A stretch of DNA of 5,805 nt from contig JAFLSP010000116.1 in assembly GCA_022510885.1 (NCBI GenBank), forward strand, positions 1-5,805. The letters are read 5' to 3'. The notes under the pieces were generated by a model. That model made no database searches, was not told where the DNA came from, and worked only from the letters and a program-made list of their open reading frames with translations. Position 1 is the stretch's first letter. The number at the start of each line of letters is the position of its first letter. Source of the stretch: Treponema sp. (GTDB lineage Bacteria; Spirochaetota; Spirochaetia; Treponematales; Treponemataceae). Shown here one piece after another: positions 1 through 5,805 of this stretch. A program made the position numbers and the translations under genes.

Positions 1-99
1 GCGGGGCTTTTGGGCTGCGGGTCCACGAAGGGAGTGCTGCCTGGCGCCGACCAGCTTGCGGAAGCCGTTATCCGCAACTGGGAGACAGCCGCAAAGTAG
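1..99 (+). CDS. C-terminal end of an unidentified protein (5' truncated by window edge)
   Basis: An open frame runs from the left edge to a TAG stop at 97-99 and encodes the last 32 residues of a protein. It has the same strand, similar composition and only 69 nt of spacing to bamA, so I take it as the end of a real gene. The peptide begins AGLLGCGSTKG and ends in a likely amphipathic helix (ADQLAEAVIRNWE) and a short Lys-terminated tail. I do not recognise the family. In T. pallidum the gene before bamA (TP0325) is TamB-like, but this tail lacks the beta-rich, aromatic ending I would expect of TamB. The LLGC motif resembles a lipobox, so an alternative is a very small lipoprotein whose signal peptide lies left of the window. 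No function is assigned. Confidence 0.55.
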   Translation, partial: AGLLGCGSTKGVLPGADQLAEAVIRNWETAAK

Positions 100-104
100 G
101 ACAG

Positions 105-143
105 CAGGGCGGGAATGACGGTATCTGCCCGTTCCCGCTTCTG
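105..143 (+). other. Imperfect stem-loop between the upstream gene and bamA
   Basis: GCGGGAA (109-115) is perfectly complementary to TTCCCGC (132-138). The stem extends outward by CAG (105-107) pairing with CTG (141-143), plus a G-T pair (108 with 140) beside a bulged T at 139. It may extend inward by CGG (119-121) pairing with CCG (129-131). The following bases (144-152, AAAATCGCA) contain no T-run, so this is not a canonical Rho-independent terminator. It could be a weak terminator for the upstream gene, an RNA-processing or stability element in the bamA leader, or chance in GC-rich DNA. Confidence 0.45.
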
Positions 144-156
144 AAAATCGCACGAT

Positions 157-163
157 AGAGGAG
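157..163 (+). promoter_or_regulatory. Shine-Dalgarno site of bamA
   Basis: AGAGGAG lies 5 nt upstream of the ATG at 169. It is the strongest ribosome-binding site in the window and fixes the bamA start, which is also supported by the signal peptide that begins there. Confidence 0.8.
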
Positions 164-168
164 TTGCT

Positions 169-2595
169 ATGCGCCGTCTGGTTGCTTGTTTTGTTTCGCT
201 CGTTCTTTGTTTCGCTTCGGCATCTGCCGTCTTCGCGCAGGATGCGGACGCGGGAACGGAAACGGAAGCCGAGACCGCCTGGTATTACGGCAAGCTGATA
301 AAAGACGTTTCGTTCAAAGGGCTGAAAAGCGTCAGCAGTAAGGAAGTTGACGGCATTACGAGCGGATTCGTCGGTCGCCGGTTCACGGACGAGCTGTTCG
401 AGGACATGATTGACCGCATCTACGCGCTCGACCTGTTTGAGGACGTTGAGCCGGAGGCACTGCCCGGCGACGCGCGGCGCAACACCGTCTCCATCGTGTT
501 CACGGTCACGGAGCGTCCCGTGGTGAGCCGCATCCTGTTCCGCGGCAACCGTTCCGTGCGCGCGACGTCACTTAAAGACGTGATTTCCACCAAAGAGAAA
601 GATGTCTATATAGAAAGCAAGATGCTCAACGACGTGCGCGCCATCCGCACGGAATACCTGAGCAAGGGGTACACTAACGTTGATGTCACGTCGTCGGTCA
701 AGGAGACCGACCGGGGCATTGAGGTGACGTTTACCGTTGACGAGGGGCGTTCCACGGTCATTGGGACTATCGATTTCCGGGGGAACAATGTCTACTCGGC
801 AAAGACGCTGCGCGGAAAAATCAAACTGAAGGAAGTCGGGCTGTTCAGCAAGGGCGCGTTCCAGGAATCGATGCTTGAGGCGGACAAGCAGGCGATTGTG
901 GCGTACTACCAGAACAACGGCTACATCGACGCGACGGTGATTGACGTGACGCGCGAAGTGACCGTGAACGAGGCCAAGGAGCGCGACGAGCTGACGATTA
1001 CCTTCATCATTCAGGAAGGCTCGCAGTACACTTTCGGCGGCATCAGTTTTGTGGGCAACACGATTTTCACCGACGAGAAGCTCTATTCGCTCATGCGGCA
1101 GCAGCCGGACAAAGTGTTCAACCAGACGCGCTTCCAGGAAAGCGTCATGGCGATTGCCGACCTGTACTACGAGAACGGCTACACGTCAAACCAGTTCCAG
1201 CCGATTCCGACGAAGGACGCGGAGACGAAGCAGATTTCCTACGTCCTGCAAATCGTGGAGAACGTGCGCAGCCACGTGGAGAACGTCATCATCAAGGGAA
1301 ACACGCGCACCAAGGATTACGTCATCCGGCGCGAGATGCCCATTGAATCGGGGGATATTTTCTCCAAGGCGAAGATTACGACGGGTCTGCGCAACCTGTA
1401 CAACTTGCAGTATTTCAGCGCGGTCGTTCCCGATGTCGTGCCCGGCTCGGAGGACAACCTCGTGGACTTGGTGATTACGGTGGAGGAGCAGTCCACCACG
1501 TCGATTGAATTCGGCGTGACGTTCAGCGGTGTCTCCGACCCGGACGACCTGCCCTTCGCGCTGTTCGTCAAGTGGCAGGACAGCAACCTGCGCGGCACGG
1601 GAAGAACCGTCAGCGCAAGCTCAACGGTTTCCACCGACGAGCAGTCCATCAACCTGGGCTACGGCGAGAACTGGCTCTTCGGCAAGCCCATCAGTTCGTC
1701 CGTGGACTTCGGTTTCTCCCATTCGAGTTTGACGGCACTGCGCCTTCGCATTAACGAGGACGGCACGGTTGACGACGATTCGTATTACATGGACTACGAC
1801 CAGTTCCGCTTTTCGCTCGGCTATTCGCTCGGCTACCGTTGGACACCCGACTGGGCAATCCTCTCGCTTTCCGGCGGCATTACGGGAAGCCTCGTGAACA
1901 ATATGTACGATGAGGACATCTACATACCGCTCGACACGGACGTGAGCGAGTACGCGAACCGCTGGGGCTGGCAGAATTCCATTTGGACGGCGTTCTCCGT
2001 GGACGCGCGCGACATCAACTACGACCCGTCGCGCGGCTGGTTCGCGAGCCAGCGGTTCACCTGGTACGGTCTGCTTCCCGTTGAGTCCGCCTACTTCCTG
2101 CGCACCGACACGAAACTGGAAAAATACATAACGCTCTTCAACCTCCCGGTCACCGAAAAATGGAGTTTCAAGATGGTGTTCGCCGCGTACATGGGCTTGT
2201 CGATGCAGTTCCCCGCGCCGAACACGGAGGTCGGCGAGTCGAACCGCCTGTACATCGACGGTATGTTCACCGGGCGCGGATGGACGGACATCTACAACAA
2301 GCACCGCGGCAAGGCACGGTGGGACACGAACCTCGAGCTGCGCATGCCGATTGTGCCGGGCATCCTCGCGCTTGACGGCTGGGCGGATGCGGTGGTCATC
2401 ACGCGGGAAGTGTGGCAGTTGGGCGAGGTCGGCGTGAGCGACTTCTATTTCAGCGTGGGACCGGGGCTGCGCTTCTGTATCCCGCAGTTCCCCCTGCGCC
2501 TGCTGTTTGCCAACACTTTCCGCGTGGAGGATGGCAGCGTCAACTGGTACAACACCTGGAAATTCGTGCTGTCGTTCAATATTACGAACCGCTAG
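169..2595 (+). CDS. bamA: BamA, outer-membrane protein assembly factor (Omp85 family)
   Basis: BamA is the essential barrel insertase that folds beta-barrel proteins into the outer membrane. The 808-residue product matches the family's usual length of about 800. Residues 1-23 form a signal peptide (basic start, hydrophobic core, VFA|Q cleavage site). Five POTRA domains follow at about 43-117, 118-195, 196-286, 287-367 and 368-443. Several show the expected core: a strand ending in FRGN, FVGN or IKGN, then a helix with YLSKGY, YYQNNGY or YYENGY. The 16-strand barrel spans about 444-808 and contains GENWLFGKP (499-507), DARDINYDPSRGW (612-624) and the loop-6 motif as GRGW (702-705, usually VRGF). 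The last strand ends FNITNR, with Arg rather than an aromatic residue. The start is set by a strong Shine-Dalgarno site. The downstream chaperone gene supports the assignment, and TP0326 of T. pallidum is the likely counterpart. Confidence 0.97.
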   Translation: MRRLVACFVSLVLCFASASAVFAQDADAGTETEAETAWYYGKLIKDVSFKGLKSVSSKEVDGITSGFVGRRFTDELFEDMIDRIYALDLFEDVEPEALPGDARRNTVSIVFTVTERPVVSRILFRGNRSVRATSLKDVISTKEKDVYIESKMLNDVRAIRTEYLSKGYTNVDVTSSVKETDRGIEVTFTVDEGRSTVIGTIDFRGNNVYSAKTLRGKIKLKEVGLFSKGAFQESMLEADKQAIVAYYQNNGYIDATVIDVTREVTVNEAKERDELTITFIIQEGSQYTFGGISFVGNTIFTDEKLYSLMRQQPDKVFNQTRFQESVMAIADLYYENGYTSNQFQPIPTKDAETKQISYVLQIVENVRSHVENVIIKGNTRTKDYVIRREMPIESGDIFSKAKITTGLRNLYNLQYFSAVVPDVVPGSEDNLVDLVITVEEQSTTSIEFGVTFSGVSDPDDLPFALFVKWQDSNLRGTGRTVSASSTVSTDEQSINLGYGENWLFGKPISSSVDFGFSHSSLTALRLRINEDGTVDDDSYYMDYDQFRFSLGYSLGYRWTPDWAILSLSGGITGSLVNNMYDEDIYIPLDTDVSEYANRWGWQNSIWTAFSVDARDINYDPSRGWFASQRFTWYGLLPVESAYFLRTDTKLEKYITLFNLPVTEKWSFKMVFAAYMGLSMQFPAPNTEVGESNRLYIDGMFTGRGWTDIYNKHRGKARWDTNLELRMPIVPGILALDGWADAVVITREVWQLGEVGVSDFYFSVGPGLRFCIPQFPLRLLFANTFRVEDGSVNWYNTWKFVLSFNITNR

Positions 2596-2627
2596 ATTTT
2601 TTTGCGGGCTTTTGGTAGAGTGGTCGT

Positions 2628-3146
2628 ATGAAGAGATTTGTGGTGCTGTGCGCGCTTGCCGTCCTTGTCGGCGGTACGGCTTTTTCCCAGCAGATTACGC
2701 GCTTTGGCGTGGTGGATACGGCGCGCGTGTATGCCGCCTATTTTCGTAATTCCGCGCCGATGCGCAACTATGAGAACAAAAAGACTGAATTTCAGAACGA
2801 AATCAACAAGCGCACGGACGAAATCCAGCAGTTGCAGCGGCAGAAACTGGACTATCAGAACAGCGGGAACAACAGCGCGGCACTGCGCCTTGAGGCGGAA
2901 ATCACCAAAAAGACCGACAACCTGACGCAGTACACGGCGGCAAAGAACATTGAGCTGGAATCGCTCAAGACCTCTTTGCAGAATTCCGATGCGTTCTACC
3001 GTAAGTTGTACAGCACGATTGAGCGCGTCGCCGAGCACGAGGGCTTCAGCATGATTCTGTCCTTGCAGCAGGCAAACGCTATTCTCTGGTACAGCACTTC
3101 CGTTGACGTGACGGACAAGGTTATCGCCGAACTCGGGCTGAACTGA
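2628..3146 (+). CDS. skp: Periplasmic chaperone of the Skp/OmpH family
   Basis: Skp-type proteins are trimeric periplasmic chaperones that hold unfolded outer-membrane proteins in a cavity between coiled-coil arms and deliver them to BamA. The 172-residue product is close to E. coli Skp (about 161). Residues 1-20 are a signal peptide with likely cleavage at AFS|QQ. A short body strand follows (RFGVVDTARVY, 25-35), matching the family's N-terminal core. Residues about 43-125 are charged and heptad-like, rich in Lys, Glu and Gln, and form the predicted coiled-coil arm. The end returns to the body with ILWYSTSVDVTDKVIAELG (152-170), the usual closing D-(I/V)-T-x-x-V-I helix of OmpH. The gene starts 32 nt after bamA with only a poor Shine-Dalgarno candidate (GGTAGAG, 2614-2620), and its TGA is 1 nt before mutS. 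The family call is firm; chaperone activity is inferred from family and position. Confidence 0.93.
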   Translation: MKRFVVLCALAVLVGGTAFSQQITRFGVVDTARVYAAYFRNSAPMRNYENKKTEFQNEINKRTDEIQQLQRQKLDYQNSGNNSAALRLEAEITKKTDNLTQYTAAKNIELESLKTSLQNSDAFYRKLYSTIERVAEHEGFSMILSLQQANAILWYSTSVDVTDKVIAELGLN

Positions 3147-3147
3147 C

Positions 3148-5805
3148 ATGGCGCACGCACACGACGCGGTTGTCGCGGGCAGCGTAAAATCCTACAAGAA
3201 CAGCGACGACTCGCCCCTGATGGTGCAGTACCAGATGATAAAGGAGCAGCACCGGGACGAGATTCTCTTTTTCCGCCTGGGCGATTTCTACGAGATGTTC
3301 AACGACGAGGCGGTGGAAGTCTCGCGCCTGCTCAACCTGACGCTCACGCACCGCGGCGACCGCCCGATGTGCGGCATTCCTTTCCACGCATCAAAGGTCT
3401 ATATCGCGCGCCTCCTGCGGCTGGGCAAGAAAATCGCCATCTGCGAGCAGGTGGGCGAGGTGGCGCACGGCAAGGGGCTGACCGAGCGCAAGGTGGTCGA
3501 GGTCATCACGCCGGGAACGGCGGTGGAGAGCGAGTACCTTGACGGCGGCGCGAACAATTTTCTCGCCTCGCTGTGCATGAAGGGCGGGACGGTCGGCTTT
3601 GCGTACCTTGACGTGACGACGGCGGATTTTTTCGCGACGCACTGGAAGCAGGGCGAGATGGGCGAGCATTTTCCCAAGGAGCTGGGTCGCGCGCACCCGC
3701 GCGAGCTGCTGCTGCCGAACAGCCTGCGCGACGAGCGCGCCGTGCAGGAGACGCTCGCGCAGTTCGGGGCGATTGCGGTGTCGTACTACCCCGACTGGCA
3801 TTTCGATGCCGCGCTGTCCTTCCGCCGCCTGACCGAGCAGTTCAGGACCGTCAACCTGCGTTCCTTCGCGCTCACGGAGGACTCGCCGGAGGTCGCGCCC
3901 GCGGGATTCCTGCTGGACTACCTGCGGAAGACGGCCTCCACGGACGCGCCCCACGTGAGCGGCATCGCGGTGTACCAGGACAGCGACTACCTGATGATGG
4001 ACGACGCCTCGCGCCGCAACCTTGAGATTCTTGCCAACCTGCGCGACGGCTCGGCGCAGTACACGCTGCTTGAGTGCGTGTCGCACACGCAGACGGCAAT
4101 GGGAAAGCGGCTCCTGCGCCAGTGGCTGCTCTATCCGCTGACGGACGGCGCGCGCATTGCGGCGCGGCAGGACCACGTGGCCCTGTTCGTGGAGAACCGC
4201 CGCCTGCTCGACGCGGTGCGCGAGACCTTCGCCTCGGTGCTGGACATCGAGCGGCTTGCGGGGCGCATCGCGATGGAGCGCGCGCACGCCAAGGACGTGC
4301 AGGCATTGCGCGCGAGCCTTGAGGCCTGGCTTGCCGTGCGCCGCCTGCTCGCGGACTACGACTTTACCGCGCTGCCCGCCGAACCTGCCGAGCGTATCAT
4401 CGCGCTCATCAAAAACGCCGTTCTGGACGACCCGTCCACGCTGCTGACCGAGGGGCGAATCATCCGCCCGGGCTGGTCTGCCGAACTTGACCGCTTCCGC
4501 GACTTGCAGCAGAATTTCACCCGCATCCTCGCGGACTACACCGAGGAGGAGAAGGCGCGGACGGGCATCGCCAACCTGCGCATCAAGAACAGCAGCACGA
4601 GCGGCTATTATATCGAGATTACCAAGGGCAAGCTGTCGAAAGTGCCCGAGCATTTCATCCTGCGCCGCTCGCTGCTGAACGCCGAGCGCTACACGACGGA
4701 GCGCTTGCAGGAGCTGGAGCGCGACCTGAAGGAGGCCGACGCGAACATCGTGCGGCTGGAGCGCGACCTCTTCCTTGAAATCCGCCGCAGGCTTGCCGAG
4801 GACGTGCCGTATCTTTTGCAGGCCTCCCACGAAATCGCCTATGCCGACGTGACGGCAAGTTTCGCGCGCGCGGCCGTCCTGTACCGCTGGGTGCGCCCGC
4901 TCGTTGACGGCGGCACCGATTTTGTGGTGGAGGCGGGGCGGCATCCCGTGGTGGAGATGCACCTCCCGCAGGGCGAGTTCGTGCCGAACGACATTGCCAT
5001 CGCCTCCTCGGCGGACGGCGAGGCCGAATGCGGGACCTCGTTCGACCTCATCACCGGCCCGAACATGGCGGGGAAGAGCACCTACCTGCGGCAGAACGCG
5101 CTGATTGCGCTGCTCGCGCAGACGGGCTCCTTCGTGCCGGCCGACCGCGCGCGCGTCGGCATGGTTGACCGCATTTTCTGCCGCGTGGGGGCGAGCGACA
5201 ACCTTGCGCGCGGCGAATCGACCTTCCTCGTCGAGATGACCGAGACCGCGAACATCCTGCGCTCGGCGACCGAGAAGTCGCTCGTCATCATGGACGAGGT
5301 GGGGCGCGGCACGTCAACGGAGGACGGCCTTTCCATCGCCTGGGCGGTGAGCGAGTACCTGCTGAACACGCTGCGCTGCAAGACGCTGTTCGCCACGCAC
5401 TACCACGAGCTGACGCGCATGGAGCACCGCGCGCTCAAATTGTCGTGCATGGCGGTGAGCGAAGAGGGCGATTCGGTGGTCTTTTTGCGCAAGGTGCGCG
5501 CGGGCGCAAGCGAGAATTCCTACGGCATCCACGTGGCGCGCCTTGCGGGCATTCCGCAGTCGGTCATCGCGCGCGCCCGGCAGATTCTGGAGCGCCTTCA
5601 GACGATAGCGGGCGACCGTCCCGTGCTCGGCGCGGACCTGCCGACCGCCGCCGTTCCCGCCGGACAGCCCGCGCGCCCGTCACCCACCGCGCCCGGTCTG
5701 TTCTCCGATGAGGAGATGGTCCTTGATGAAATCCTTTCTGCTGACCCCGACCGCATGACCCCGCTCGATGCCCTGCGGCTCGTCGCGCGGTGGAAACAGA
5801 CGCTG
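3148..5805 (+). CDS. mutS: MutS, DNA mismatch-repair ATPase (3' end outside window)
   Basis: MutS binds base mismatches and small loops after replication and, with ATP, recruits MutL. The frame is open from ATG 3148 to the window edge: 886 codons with no stop, against about 853 residues in E. coli. Domain I carries the mismatch-reading GDFYEMF (Phe47, Glu49). The connector and lever regions follow, with RRNLEI (289-294) and TAMGKR (316-321). The clamp contains GYYIEIT (486-492). The ATPase has Walker A GPNMAGKST (637-645), Walker B VIMDE with Asp716-Glu717 followed by VGRGTST, and ATHYHEL (749-755). The helix-turn-helix dimerisation segment starts at ENSYGIHVA (789). A Pro/Ala-rich linker (about 825-850) leads to the C-terminal helix TPLDALRLVARWKQ, so little is missing. 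All key residues are intact. ATG 3148 follows the skp stop by 1 nt with no evident Shine-Dalgarno site, suggesting coupled translation; an in-frame ATG at 3220 is a less likely start. GC content is higher than in bamA. Confidence 0.97.
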   Translation, partial: MAHAHDAVVAGSVKSYKNSDDSPLMVQYQMIKEQHRDEILFFRLGDFYEMFNDEAVEVSRLLNLTLTHRGDRPMCGIPFHASKVYIARLLRLGKKIAICEQVGEVAHGKGLTERKVVEVITPGTAVESEYLDGGANNFLASLCMKGGTVGFAYLDVTTADFFATHWKQGEMGEHFPKELGRAHPRELLLPNSLRDERAVQETLAQFGAIAVSYYPDWHFDAALSFRRLTEQFRTVNLRSFALTEDSPEVAPAGFLLDYLRKTASTDAPHVSGIAVYQDSDYLMMDDASRRNLEILANLRDGSAQYTLLECVSHTQTAMGKRLLRQWLLYPLTDGARIAARQDHVALFVENRRLLDAVRETFASVLDIERLAGRIAMERAHAKDVQALRASLEAWLAVRRLLADYDFTALPAEPAERIIALIKNAVLDDPSTLLTEGRIIRPGWSAELDRFRDLQQNFTRILADYTEEEKARTGIANLRIKNSSTSGYYIEITKGKLSKVPEHFILRRSLLNAERYTTERLQELERDLKEADANIVRLERDLFLEIRRRLAEDVPYLLQASHEIAYADVTASFARAAVLYRWVRPLVDGGTDFVVEAGRHPVVEMHLPQGEFVPNDIAIASSADGEAECGTSFDLITGPNMAGKSTYLRQNALIALLAQTGSFVPADRARVGMVDRIFCRVGASDNLARGESTFLVEMTETANILRSATEKSLVIMDEVGRGTSTEDGLSIAWAVSEYLLNTLRCKTLFATHYHELTRMEHRALKLSCMAVSEEGDSVVFLRKVRAGASENSYGIHVARLAGIPQSVIARARQILERLQTIAGDRPVLGADLPTAAVPAGQPARPSPTAPGLFSDEEMVLDEILSADPDRMTPLDALRLVARWKQTL

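Noticed and set aside
904..1185. Repeated TACTAC...GGCTAC segments near 904 and 1162
   Set aside because: These encode the same structural position (YYQNNGY and YYENGY) in successive POTRA domains, so the similarity reflects the protein fold and not a DNA repeat element.
1621..2304. A 227-codon open frame antisense to the bamA barrel region
   Set aside because: The sense strand encodes conserved Omp85 barrel motifs, and the antisense product has no recognisable features.
2588..2610. Possible terminator after bamA: a T-run (2597-2603) flanked by CCGC and GCGG
   Set aside because: The T-run sits inside the loop of a 4-bp stem rather than after a stable hairpin, so it would not act as a Rho-independent terminator. 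The genes are probably co-transcribed.
2592..3149. A 185-codon open frame antisense to skp, almost coextensive with it
   Set aside because: The sense strand encodes an intact Skp with signal peptide and coiled coil. The antisense product has no signal peptide or family features, and its boundaries follow the skp frame by chance.
3391..4962. A 523-codon open frame antisense to mutS
   Set aside because: It lies opposite a clear mutS frame and its translation is rich in Arg, His, Ala, Gln and Val with no recognisable domain, as expected when GC-biased codons are read backwards. It is a shadow of mutS.

Overview
The window carries one co-directional, tightly packed block of envelope-biogenesis and DNA-repair genes, all on the + strand: the tail of an unidentified gene (1-99), bamA (169-2595), a skp/ompH-type periplasmic chaperone gene (2628-3146) and mutS (3148 to beyond the right edge, about 886 codons visible). 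Gaps are 69, 32 and 1 nt, there is no convincing terminator between the genes, and no stretch over 100 nt lacks a gene. The block looks like a single operon or two overlapping transcription units.

The organism is a diderm bacterium, since BamA and Skp only make sense with an outer membrane. From general knowledge, the order bamA - ompH/skp - mutS is the arrangement of Treponema pallidum (TP0326-TP0327-TP0328), so a treponeme or related spirochaete is the best guess. The DNA is GC-rich for most treponemes: hand-counted 60-nt lines give 35/60 GC inside bamA (901-960) and 43/60 inside mutS (4261-4320). This points to a GC-rich lineage, for example a gut-associated or uncultured one. The assignment rests on synteny and protein character, not on a database search.

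Functionally, BamA is the central beta-barrel insertase of the outer membrane. Skp would carry unfolded outer-membrane proteins through the periplasm to it, so these two genes form one pathway. MutS is the mismatch-recognition ATPase of DNA repair and has no evident mechanistic link to the other two. Its 1-nt spacing from skp and lack of a clear Shine-Dalgarno sequence suggest that its translation depends on skp.

I found no mobile element, CRISPR array, RNA gene or unknown system. Everything long is explained by well-known core genes. The points worth a second look are small: the unidentified upstream fragment with a lipobox-like motif, a hairpin in front of bamA, the non-aromatic C-terminus of BamA, the coupled start of mutS, and a proline/alanine-rich linker near the MutS C-terminus.
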